Source of the DNA: an uncultured Paracoccus sp.
GTDB lineage: Bacteria; Pseudomonadota; Alphaproteobacteria; Rhodobacterales; Rhodobacteraceae
Length of the DNA: 5,017 bases
Assembly (NCBI GenBank): GCA_937859005.1
Contig: CALLYR010000528.1
Coordinates: forward strand, 1 to 5,017
Direction of reading: 5' to 3'
Below, one piece after another: positions 1-5,017 of this stretch. Under the pieces are notes generated by a model. The model saw nothing but the letters and a program-made list of their open reading frames with translations, had not been told where the DNA came from and ran no database searches. The position numbers and the translations under genes were made by a program. How positions within the stretch are numbered: the stretch's first letter is position 1; each line of letters starts with the position of its first letter.

Positions 1-613
1 ACAGCGCGTTCTGCGCACCCATGGTCAGCAGGATCTCGTCGCGCCCGGCACTGATGCCGCGCCGGGGCAGGATCTGGCGGGCGATGTGATCGACCAGTTC
101 GGGGTCGTCCTCGCCGTAAAGATCGCCGGTCAGCGAGGCGAATTCACGCCGCCCCAGCACTCGCATCGCGCAGTCGCGCCACGCGGCGTGGTCCACCAGT
201 TCGGGATCGGCCTGCCCATAGACGAAGGAATGGCCAAAGCGGCGCCAGTCCGGGTCGCGGTCGGTGCGCCGCGCGCGGCTGAACCGCCCGTCCAGAAGGC
301 GGTCCCAGTCGAAGCGTTCCGGCGCGGGCGCTGGCGGCACCGCGTCGATCCGCCGTTCGAGCGAACCCGAGATGTAATGCCCGGACCGGTCTCGGCTGGT
401 CAGGTAATCGGTCGAGACGAGTTCCGTGAAGGCCTGCGCGACCGTGACCCGCGCCACGCCCAGATGCCGGGCCAGCGCGCGGGTCGAAGGCAGCTTCTCG
501 CCCGCAGGGAACCGGCCGTCGGTGACGAAGCCGATGATCTGCCGCCGCAACTGGACCTGCAGCGGAACATCCGCCGCATGGTCCAGAAAGAAGGCGTCAA
601 CGGGAATCGTCAT
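1..613 (-). CDS. tauR: MocR/GntR-family transcriptional regulator, TauR-like, partial (C-terminus beyond left edge)
   Basis: The first 204 residues are present; MocR proteins are usually about 450-500 residues, so over half is missing. Residues about 17-81 form a GntR-type winged helix-turn-helix, with the marks PLQVQLRRQI, GRFPAGEKLPSTRALARHLGVAR and VTVAQAFTEL spread along it. A linker follows (about 82-125). The start of the fold-type I aminotransferase-like domain is recognisable from GHSFVYGQADPEL, AAWRDCAMR, GDLYGEDDPEL and LLTMGAQNAL (to residue 204). The PLP lysine would lie outside the window. MocR regulators bind PLP and an amino compound and act as dimers on DNA. In Rhodobacter capsulatus TauR activates taurine genes, and the position directly behind tpa is why I use that name; the family call is firmer than the ligand. 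The ATG at 613-611 has a short AGG at 622-620 and sits at the normal MocR N-terminus. Confidence 0.88.
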   Translation of the reverse strand, partial: MTIPVDAFFLDHAADVPLQVQLRRQIIGFVTDGRFPAGEKLPSTRALARHLGVARVTVAQAFTELVSTDYLTSRDRSGHYISGSLERRIDAVPPAPAPERFDWDRLLDGRFSRARRTDRDPDWRRFGHSFVYGQADPELVDHAAWRDCAMRVLGRREFASLTGDLYGEDDPELVDHIARQILPRRGISAGRDEILLTMGAQNAL

Positions 614-622
614 GGCTGACCT

Positions 623-661
623 GCGGCGCGGGCCGGGACATGAGGACCCGGCCCGCGCCGC
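623..661 (-). promoter_or_regulatory. Perfect 15-bp GC-rich hairpin between tpa and tauR
   Basis: Bases 623-637 are exactly complementary to 647-661 (15 of 15 pairs, nearly all G-C), with a 9-base loop at 638-646. Its tpa-distal base touches the AGG that probably serves as the tauR ribosome binding site (622-620). No T-run follows on either strand, so it is not a classical intrinsic terminator. It may stabilise the tpa mRNA 3' end, cause partial termination, or hinder tauR translation so that the enzyme is made in excess over the regulator. The structure is read directly; the role is inferred. Confidence 0.75.
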
Positions 662-672
662 GGCTCAAGCTC

Positions 673-2052
673 TCAGGCAAAGACGCGGGTCAGCGCGCGG
701 TCGATGGCATCGGTGATCCGGTCGATGTCGTCGGGCGTGGCGATCAGCGCGGGCGACAGGCACAGCGTGTTGTTCAGCCCCGGAATCGAACGGTTCGTGG
801 CCCCGATGATGACGCCCTGGCCCATGCAGTCCGCGACGACCGCCTGCACCCGCTTTTCGTCCAGCGGCTCCTTCGTGGCGCGGTCCGCGACCAGTTCGGC
901 GCCGCAGAACAGGCCCTTGCCGCGCACGTCGCCGATCACCGCATGCCTGTCCATCAGCGAGGTCAGGTTGTCCATCAGGCGCTTGCCCATCGCGACGGTG
1001 TTTTCCAGCAGCCCCTCGTCCTCGATGATGCGCATGTTCTCGATCGCGGCGACGGGACCGGCGGTGCAGCCGCCGAAGGTCGAGATGTCGCGGAAGTAGC
1101 TCATCGTGTCGTCGGGCGCGTCCTTGAACATCTCGAAGACGCGCTCGGTCGTGACGGTGCAGGAAATCGCGGCATAGCCCGAGGCCACGCCCTTGGCCAT
1201 GGTCACGAAATCCGGCTCGATCCCATAGTGCTGATAGCCGAACCACAGGCCGGTGCGGCCCAGCCCGCAGACCACTTCGTCGATATGCAGCAGGATGTCG
1301 TATTTACGGCAGATTTCCTGCACGCGCTGCCAGTATCCCTCGGGGGGCGTGATGACGCCGCCGCCTGCGGTGACCGGCTCCAGCACCAGGCATCCGACCG
1401 TATCGGGGCCTTCGCGCAGGATCACCTCCTCGATGGCATCCGCCGCGCGCTGGCCATAGTTTTCCACGTCCCACTGCTTGCGGTATTCAAGGCAGTGCGG
1501 CACCCGCACGAAACCGTCCGGGAAGGGGCCGTAATCCGCCGCGCGCTGGTCCTGACCCGAGGTTGCGAGCGTGGCGATGGTGGTGCCGTGGTAATCGCGG
1601 TCGCGGAACAGGATCTTGGACTTCCTGCCCCCATGATGGCGGGCCGAGATCTGGCGCACCATCTTGTAGACCTTCTCGTTCGCCTCGGACCCCGAGTTCG
1701 AGTAATAGACCCGGCTCATGCCCGGCATCTTCTCGATCAGGCGCTGGGCGAAGACCGCGCCCGGCACGGTGCCCGCGGCGCCCGCGTAATAGTTCAGCTT
1801 GATGAGCTGGTCGCGCACCGCATTGGCGATGCTTTCGCGCCCGTAACCCACGTTGACGGTCCAGACGCCGCCCGACACCGCGTCCAGGTATTCCTTGCCG
1901 GTGGCGTCCCACAGGCGCATCCCCTTGCCCTCGACGAAGACGCGGGGGTCGATCGTCTCGTAGGCCTTGTGCTGGCTCAGGTGGTGCCAGACATGGGCGC
2001 GGTCGGCCTCGACCACATGCGACATGTCGTTGGTGTTCAGATCAAGCGTCAT
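673..2052 (-). CDS. tpa: Taurine--pyruvate aminotransferase (class III PLP-dependent)
   Basis: This 459-residue cytoplasmic enzyme transfers the amino group of taurine to pyruvate, giving sulfoacetaldehyde and L-alanine (EC 2.6.1.77), the first step of dissimilatory taurine breakdown before sulfoacetaldehyde acetyltransferase (Xsc). Class III marks are intact: substrate/PLP region VWTVNVGYG (63-71), GSEAN (121-125) for PLP phosphate, DYHGTT (153-158), LEPV (224-227), the PLP-pyridine aspartate in HIDEVVCGLGRTG (D258), and the Schiff-base lysine in MAKGVASGYA (K287), then ISTFGG (323-328). Length is normal for the family. Sequence runs such as VEADRAHVWHHLSQHK and IGATNRSIPG match Rhodobacterales Tpa as I remember them. 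The ATG at 2052-2050 is chosen because it has AGGAG 6 bases upstream and begins the family-like MTLDLNTNDMSH. Paracoccus denitrificans uses an archetypal Tpa as hypotaurine--pyruvate aminotransferase, so hypotaurine is a real alternative substrate. No key residue appears lost. Confidence 0.93.
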   Translation of the reverse strand: MTLDLNTNDMSHVVEADRAHVWHHLSQHKAYETIDPRVFVEGKGMRLWDATGKEYLDAVSGGVWTVNVGYGRESIANAVRDQLIKLNYYAGAAGTVPGAVFAQRLIEKMPGMSRVYYSNSGSEANEKVYKMVRQISARHHGGRKSKILFRDRDYHGTTIATLATSGQDQRAADYGPFPDGFVRVPHCLEYRKQWDVENYGQRAADAIEEVILREGPDTVGCLVLEPVTAGGGVITPPEGYWQRVQEICRKYDILLHIDEVVCGLGRTGLWFGYQHYGIEPDFVTMAKGVASGYAAISCTVTTERVFEMFKDAPDDTMSYFRDISTFGGCTAGPVAAIENMRIIEDEGLLENTVAMGKRLMDNLTSLMDRHAVIGDVRGKGLFCGAELVADRATKEPLDEKRVQAVVADCMGQGVIIGATNRSIPGLNNTLCLSPALIATPDDIDRITDAIDRALTRVFA

Positions 2053-2058
2053 CGCGCG

Positions 2059-2063
2059 CTCCT
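2059..2063 (-). promoter_or_regulatory. Ribosome binding site of tpa
   Basis: AGGAG on the minus strand, 6 bases before the ATG at 2052-2050. It decides the tpa start, because the same frame stays open for 95 more codons upstream (to 2337) without family-like sequence. Confidence 0.8.
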
Positions 2064-2250
2064 GGGAATGAAGGTCTGGTCCTTGCTGCGCCGGATTGCG
2101 CCGCAGGGATAGTGCCAGATTCTGCCCATCCATGAGGCCAGTTTGCCGCCAGGCCTGCCGGGCCTTGGCGAAGATCGGGCGAATCGGCTTGTCCGCCACC
2201 AGCGGAAGGACCGGGGAAGCGGCCGGATTGCTGCGCGCGCAAAGTGACCG

Positions 2251-2261
2251 CTGCAGTGCAG
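2251..2261. repeat. Short near-palindrome CTGCA-G-TGCAG
   Basis: Five-base arms surround a single central base. It lies immediately downstream of the predicted tpa -10 element, about where transcription would start. It could be a small operator or chance; arms of this size carry little weight alone. Confidence 0.3.
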
Positions 2262-2270
2262 AATATAGCA
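2262..2270 (-). promoter_or_regulatory. Candidate extended -10 promoter element of tpa
   Basis: Read on the minus strand, TGC-TATATT (2270 to 2262) is a TGn extended -10 with a hexamer matching TATAAT at 5 of 6 positions. The upstream -35 region is poor (TTCCCT at 2291-2286 with an 18-base spacer), as expected for a promoter needing an activator such as TauR. The candidate operator copy at 2281-2274 sits in the spacer. The predicted start of transcription is near 2255. Confidence 0.45.
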
Positions 2271-2273
2271 CAC

Positions 2274-2334
2274 GATTGTATATAAAGGGAAATGTGATTC
2301 CCAGCCGCCTCGTCATCGTCATGGACATACAATC
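2274..2334. repeat. Inverted pair of ATACAATC elements in the divergent control region (candidate operator)
   Basis: GATTGTAT at 2274-2281 and ATACAATC at 2327-2334 are exact 8-base reverse complements, 45 bases apart (53 bases centre to centre, about five helical turns). Each copy lies in the spacer of the promoter it is nearest to, and both read ATACAATC in the direction of that promoter's transcription. The right copy is part of a tandem CAATCCAATC (2330-2339). MocR regulators such as GabR bind pairs of short elements (ATACCA type) in divergent regions, so a TauR-like site is plausible. The assignment is inferred. Confidence 0.4.
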
Positions 2335-2351
2335 CAATCTATCCGTATAGT
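2322..2351 (+). promoter_or_regulatory. Candidate sigma-70-type promoter of the ABC transporter operon
   Basis: TGGACA (2322-2327, 5 of 6 against TTGACA) and TATAGT (2346-2351, 5 of 6 against TATAAT) are separated by 18 bases in the most AT-rich part of the intergenic region. Transcription would begin near 2358, giving a leader of about 44 bases before the ATG at 2402. The -35 hexamer overlaps the ATACAATC copy at 2327-2334, so a regulator bound there would compete with or contact RNA polymerase. Confidence 0.55.
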
Positions 2352-2391
2352 TTTGAAAGTTGCCGCCGCGTCAAAAGGCAACATCAACAAC

Positions 2392-2396
2392 AGGGA
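2392..2396 (+). promoter_or_regulatory. Ribosome binding site of the substrate-binding protein gene
   Basis: AGGGA lies 5 bases before the ATG at 2402. It favours this start over the in-frame TTG at 2360, which would sit almost at the predicted transcription start and put 14 extra residues ahead of the signal peptide. Confidence 0.7.
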
Positions 2397-2401
2397 TTCC
2401 C

Positions 2402-3613
2402 ATGCTTGATCGCCGCAGCTTCCTGACCACCTCCTCCCTCGCCGCGCTCTCGCTGGCCGCGCCGGGCCTTCTGGGCCGCGCCTCGGCGCAAGGCGCCGCG
2501 CTGAAGATCGGCGTGCCCGTCCCGATCTCGGGCGCTTTCGCCGCGAACGGCAAGTTCGCCACCATTGGCGCGCAGATGGCCGCCGAGGAAGTCGCCAAGG
2601 CGCACGGGATCGAGGTCTCGACCCTCGACCTGGATACCGAGGGCAAGCCCGCGACCGCCGTGCGCAAGGTCCAGGACGCGCTGGCGCAGGACGGGATCAA
2701 GCTGTTCGCGGGCGGCATCCTGTCGTCGGAATCCCTTGCGATGGGCAAGGAGATCGAGCGCGGCGGCGGCGCCTTCATGACCACCGCGGGCGCGGACGAG
2801 ATCACCGGCGCGGACTGCAACCGCGGCACCTTCCGCTGGTCGGTGCCGACCTTCGGGGCGATCAACCAGACCGTCCGCCCGATCATCGAGGCGCTGCCCG
2901 ATGCGAAGAAGTGGTACACGATCACCCCCCAATATGTCTTTGGCGACGGGCTGCTGAACGCGGCCAAGGCGGTTTTCGCAGAAAAGGGGATCGAGCATGT
3001 CGGCAACAGCTATCATTCGCTGACCGACAAGGAATTCAGCGGCTATCTGACCAACGCCATCGCGGCTCAGCCCGACGTGCTGCTGCTGCTGAACTTCGGC
3101 GCGCAGTCCTCGGACACGCTGCGGCAGGCGGTCAGCTTCGGCCTCAAGCAACGCATGACCATCGTCGTGGCCTGGGCCTCGGGGCTGGAGCAGTTCGAGG
3201 CTCTGGGACCGGAAATCGTCGAAGGCGTCTATTTCGGCGCGCAATACTGGCACGGCGCGGACACGCCCCTGAACCGCGAGCTGGTGGCGCGGGTGCGCGA
3301 GAAGCACGGCTTCAACCCGAACTATTCCTTCGCCGGCAGCTATATCATCAGCAAGCTGCTGCTGGATGCGGCGGTCAAGGGCGGATCGCCCGAAGGCGCG
3401 GCGGTGATCCCGCAACTGGAGGGGCTGAAATACGCGGGCCTGACCGGAGAGGAGGAGATCCGCGCCGCCGACCACCAGGTCATCAAGGATTACTACCTGC
3501 TCAAGGGCAAGGCCAAGGACGCGATGGCCGACAAGGACGACTTCGTGGACATCGTCAGTTCCGGCAAGTCGTTCCTGTCGCCCGAGGATTCCGGCTGCAA
3601 GATGCCGGCCTGA
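2402..3613 (+). CDS. ABC transporter substrate-binding protein, branched-chain amino acid (HAAT/Liv) type
   Basis: This 403-residue periplasmic solute receptor delivers its ligand to the LivH/LivM-type permeases encoded next. Residues 1-29 are a signal peptide: RRSFL at 4-8 is twin-arginine-like, followed by a hydrophobic Ala/Leu core and an ASA cleavage site before Gln30. The mature part has the Peripla_BP_6 pattern: KIGVPVPISGAFAANG (35-50), AGGILSSESLA from about 103 and MTTAGADEIT from about 126, the regions that hold the ligand's amino-acid head group in LivJ-like proteins, and a second lobe containing FAGSYIISKLLLDA. Only two cysteines are seen, Cys139 and Cys399 near the C-terminus, which could form a disulfide. 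The gene is divergent from tpa, so its ligand is likely to be taurine, hypotaurine or another aminosulfonate; amino acids, amides and urea are other ligands of this family. The family is firm, the ligand inferred. Confidence 0.9.
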   Translation: MLDRRSFLTTSSLAALSLAAPGLLGRASAQGAALKIGVPVPISGAFAANGKFATIGAQMAAEEVAKAHGIEVSTLDLDTEGKPATAVRKVQDALAQDGIKLFAGGILSSESLAMGKEIERGGGAFMTTAGADEITGADCNRGTFRWSVPTFGAINQTVRPIIEALPDAKKWYTITPQYVFGDGLLNAAKAVFAEKGIEHVGNSYHSLTDKEFSGYLTNAIAAQPDVLLLLNFGAQSSDTLRQAVSFGLKQRMTIVVAWASGLEQFEALGPEIVEGVYFGAQYWHGADTPLNRELVARVREKHGFNPNYSFAGSYIISKLLLDAAVKGGSPEGAAVIPQLEGLKYAGLTGEEEIRAADHQVIKDYYLLKGKAKDAMADKDDFVDIVSSGKSFLSPEDSGCKMPA

Positions 3614-3621
3614 GGTCCGCC

Positions 3622-3651
3622 GTCCCCGCGCCGCATGGCCCGCGCGGGGAC
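3622..3651 (+). promoter_or_regulatory. 10-bp intercistronic hairpin between binding-protein and LivH genes
   Basis: GTCCCCGCGC (3622-3631) pairs perfectly with GCGCGGGGAC (3642-3651) around a 10-base loop. It begins 8 bases after the binding-protein stop codon and ends 16 bases before the livH ribosome binding site. There is no T-run. In binding-protein operons such hairpins commonly protect the upstream message or reduce read-through, so that the receptor is made in excess over the membrane parts; that role is inferred here. Confidence 0.65.
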
Positions 3652-3667
3652 CTATCCGCCCGACTTC

Positions 3668-3674
3668 AGGAGAG
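3668..3674 (+). promoter_or_regulatory. Ribosome binding site of livH-like gene (selects a GTG start)
   Basis: AGGAGAG lies 5-6 bases before GTG at 3680. It selects GTG over the in-frame ATG at 3635, which falls inside the hairpin loop and would add a polar 15-residue tail not expected in LivH proteins. Confidence 0.8.
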
Positions 3675-3679
3675 ATCGC

Positions 3680-4534
3680 GTGATCTATCTTTTCCAGATC
3701 CTGAATGGCATCGGCCTGGGGATGCTGTATTTCCTGCTGGCCGTCGGCCTCAGCGTCATCTTCGGTCTGCTGCAATTCGTGAACTTCGCCCATGGCGCCT
3801 TCTACCTGCTGGGTGCCTATCTGACCTATGACCTGACCCAGCGGGGGTTCAGCTTCTGGGCGGCGATGCCGATGGCCACGCTGATCGTGGCAGGCGTCGC
3901 CGCCGCGATTGAGGCGTTGCTGCTGCACCGCATCTACAAGCTGCCGCATACGTTCCACATCCTTGTGACCGTGGGCCTTGCGCTGGTCATTCAGGAACTG
4001 GCGATCATCGCCTGGGGGCCGCTGGGCGGCAGCGTGCCCGCGCCGCAGGGGTTGCAGGGCGTCGTGATCGCGGGGGATTTCATCTATCCGCAATACCGCC
4101 TGTTCACCATCGCCTTCACCGCCGTGCTGGCCGGGCTGCTGTGGTGGCTGCTGGAAGGGACGCGGCTGGGCGCCATCGTGCGGGGCGGGTCGGAATCGCC
4201 GTCGAACATGGCGCTGCTGGGATATAACACCATGCGCATCAACACCGCCGTCTTCGGCTTCGGCGCGGGGCTGGCCGGGCTGGCGGGTGCGCTGGCCGCG
4301 CCCATCAGGGGGGTCGAGCCGTTCATGGGCGCCGAGGCGCTGTCGGTCGCCTTCGTCGTCGTCGTGATCGGCGGCATGGGCAGCTATACCGGCGCGCTGG
4401 CCGCGGGGCTGCTGGTCGGGATCGTGCAAAGCGTCATGACCACCGTCTGGCCCGAAGGCGCACGGCTGATGATCTATGTCGGCATGGCGCTGGTCATCGC
4501 GATGATGCCGCGCGGCCTGCTGGGGAGAGCCTGA
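3680..4534 (+). CDS. LivH-type permease of a branched-chain-amino-acid-type ABC importer
   Basis: This 284-residue inner-membrane protein is one of the two channel-forming subunits and would pair with the LivM-like product encoded next. It is strongly hydrophobic, with about eight membrane segments. LivH marks are GLSVIFGLLQFVNFAHGAF (23-41, first part of the pore with the family NFAHG), a cytoplasmic ATPase-coupling loop around 161-182 (TRLGAIVRG to MALLGYN), and VVVVIGGMGSYTGALAAG (226-243). Length is typical. The start is GTG at 3680, placed by a strong AGGAGAG; the protein then begins MIYLFQILNGIGLG, normal for the family. It is transcribed with the binding-protein gene 66 bases upstream and lies 1 base from the LivM gene, which points to translational coupling. 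What it carries cannot be read from the permease. I leave the gene symbol empty because leucine transport is not implied. Confidence 0.92.
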   Translation: MIYLFQILNGIGLGMLYFLLAVGLSVIFGLLQFVNFAHGAFYLLGAYLTYDLTQRGFSFWAAMPMATLIVAGVAAAIEALLLHRIYKLPHTFHILVTVGLALVIQELAIIAWGPLGGSVPAPQGLQGVVIAGDFIYPQYRLFTIAFTAVLAGLLWWLLEGTRLGAIVRGGSESPSNMALLGYNTMRINTAVFGFGAGLAGLAGALAAPIRGVEPFMGAEALSVAFVVVVIGGMGSYTGALAAGLLVGIVQSVMTTVWPEGARLMIYVGMALVIAMMPRGLLGRA

Positions 4535-4535
4535 G

Positions 4536-5017
4536 ATGCATCCGCTCGACAAACCCGCCGTACAGTTCGGCCTGGCGGTGCTGACCGTCGCCGTCCTGCC
4601 GCTGTTCCTGAAATCCGGCATCCTCGCGACCGAGATCCTGATCTTTGCCATGGTCGTGGCCGCCTGCAACCTTCTGCTGGGCTATACCGGCCTTCTGTCC
4701 TTCGGGCAGGGCATCTTCTTCGGCATCGGCACCTATGCGGCGGGCATCTGCCTGACGCGCTGGTCCGTGCCGGTGCCGCTGGTGCTGGCGGGTGCGGCCA
4801 TCCTTGGGGCGGCAGTTGCGGCGCTGGTCGGCTGGCTGTCGATCCGGCGGCAGGGGGTGTATTTCGTGATGCTGACGCTGGCGTTTTCGCAGCTGTTCTA
4901 CTTCATGGCCTATACGTTCAGCGGCCTGACGGGCGGCGACAACGGCCTGTTGGGCGTGCCGCGGCCCAGCATCGGGGGCGCGGCGCTGAACGCGCCCTGG
5001 TCCTATTACGCTTACGT
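4536..5017 (+). CDS. LivM-type permease of the same ABC importer, partial (C-terminus beyond right edge)
   Basis: The first 160 residues are present; LivM proteins are usually about 300-430 residues. It is the second channel subunit of the importer. After a short polar start (MHPLDKP) there are hydrophobic segments at about 10-26, 30-48, 52-74 and 79-100. The LivM marks are LLGYTGLLSFGQGIFFGIG (47-65), RRQGVYFVMLTLAFSQLFY (104-122) and the TGGDNGL loop (132-138). The ATG follows the livH stop codon by one base, and GGGGAG at 4522-4527, inside the end of livH, serves as its ribosome binding site, so the two permeases are probably translated as a coupled pair. No frameshift is seen up to the edge. 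Genes for the two cytoplasmic ATPases (LivG- and LivF-like) are expected downstream but are not in the window. Confidence 0.92.
   Translation, partial: MHPLDKPAVQFGLAVLTVAVLPLFLKSGILATEILIFAMVVAACNLLLGYTGLLSFGQGIFFGIGTYAAGICLTRWSVPVPLVLAGAAILGAAVAALVGWLSIRRQGVYFVMLTLAFSQLFYFMAYTFSGLTGGDNGLLGVPRPSIGGAALNAPWSYYAY

Larger units (their letters stand above)
2053..2261 (-). other. GC-rich leader region upstream of tpa, no gene recognised
   Basis: About 210 bases lie between the tpa start codon and its best promoter-like element. The stretch is GC-rich, unlike the AT-rich promoter patch next to it. The tpa frame stays open through it, but the translation is rich in Arg, Ala and Pro and resembles nothing I know. 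Apart from the ribosome binding site I see only a weak 5-bp inverted repeat (CTGCG at 2086-2090, CGCAG at 2102-2106). It is probably an untranslated leader if transcription starts near 2255; a closer promoter that I cannot see is also possible. Confidence 0.45.

Noticed and set aside
86..619. Plus-strand open frame (177 codons) over the regulator gene
   Set aside because: It has no family resemblance and lies antisense to a clear winged-helix and aminotransferase-like sequence.
2086..2106. Possible hairpin CTGCG...CGCAG in the tpa leader
   Set aside because: Only five base pairs with an 11-base loop, which is expected by chance in GC-rich DNA.
640..2112. Long plus-strand open frame (490 codons) antisense to tpa
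   Set aside because: Its translation is Arg/His/Ala/Asp-rich with no recognisable domain. It is a mirror of the GC-rich codon pattern of tpa, which has intact catalytic motifs.
2053..2337. N-terminal extension of tpa giving a 554-residue protein starting at 2337
   Set aside because: The extension does not resemble Tpa sequence, runs through the promoter region, and a good AGGAG precedes the ATG at 2052.
2360..2401. TTG at 2360 as start of the binding-protein gene
   Set aside because: It is almost at the predicted transcription start, has no ribosome binding site, and would put 14 residues ahead of a signal peptide that is well formed from the ATG at 2402.
3635..3679. Upstream ATG start for the LivH-like gene
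   Set aside because: It lies in the loop of the 3622-3651 hairpin, has no ribosome binding site and adds a polar tail, whereas GTG at 3680 has AGGAGAG at correct spacing.
2384..4669. Long minus-strand open frame (761 codons) antisense to the transporter genes
   Set aside because: It is low-complexity His/Gln/Arg-rich sequence spanning three well-supported plus-strand genes, an artefact of high GC at third codon positions.

Overview
The window looks like chromosomal or megaplasmid DNA of a GC-rich alphaproteobacterium. Paracoccus or another member of the Rhodobacterales is most likely. The basis is a strong G/C preference at third codon positions, AGGAG-type ribosome binding sites, and close resemblance (from memory, not searched) of the aminotransferase to Rhodobacterales taurine--pyruvate aminotransferases. 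It holds five real protein genes in two divergent groups and no RNA genes, insertion sequences or CRISPR arrays.

Left group, minus strand, reading right to left. tpa (2052 to 673) encodes a complete 459-residue class III PLP-dependent aminotransferase that converts taurine (and probably hypotaurine) plus pyruvate to sulfoacetaldehyde and alanine. After 59 bases, which contain a perfect 15-bp GC-rich hairpin, comes a MocR/TauR-type regulator (613 to beyond the left edge). Its winged-helix domain and the start of its aminotransferase-like domain are present. The pairing fits the tpa-tauR arrangement known from taurine-degrading Rhodobacterales.

Right group, plus strand. This is the start of a branched-chain-amino-acid-type (HAAT/Liv) ABC importer operon: a periplasmic binding protein with a twin-arginine-like signal (2402-3613), then a LivH-type permease (3680-4534) and a LivM-type permease (4536 to beyond the right edge). 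The two ATPase genes are expected just past the edge.

The groups are separated by a 349-base divergent control region (2053-2401). Its AT-rich part (about 2262-2360) holds a good sigma-70-like promoter for the transporter and an extended -10 element for tpa. The 8-mer ATACAATC occurs once in each promoter, in the same orientation relative to transcription, and is a candidate operator for the regulator. The reading is that an imported aminosulfonate (taurine, hypotaurine or a relative) is taken up by the Liv-type importer, deaminated by Tpa, and sensed by the TauR-like protein. The unusual point is the transporter class: characterised taurine loci use TauABC or the TRAP system TauKLM. I see no wholly new system here. 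The most useful leads are the transporter assignment, the shared promoter element and the two intercistronic hairpins.
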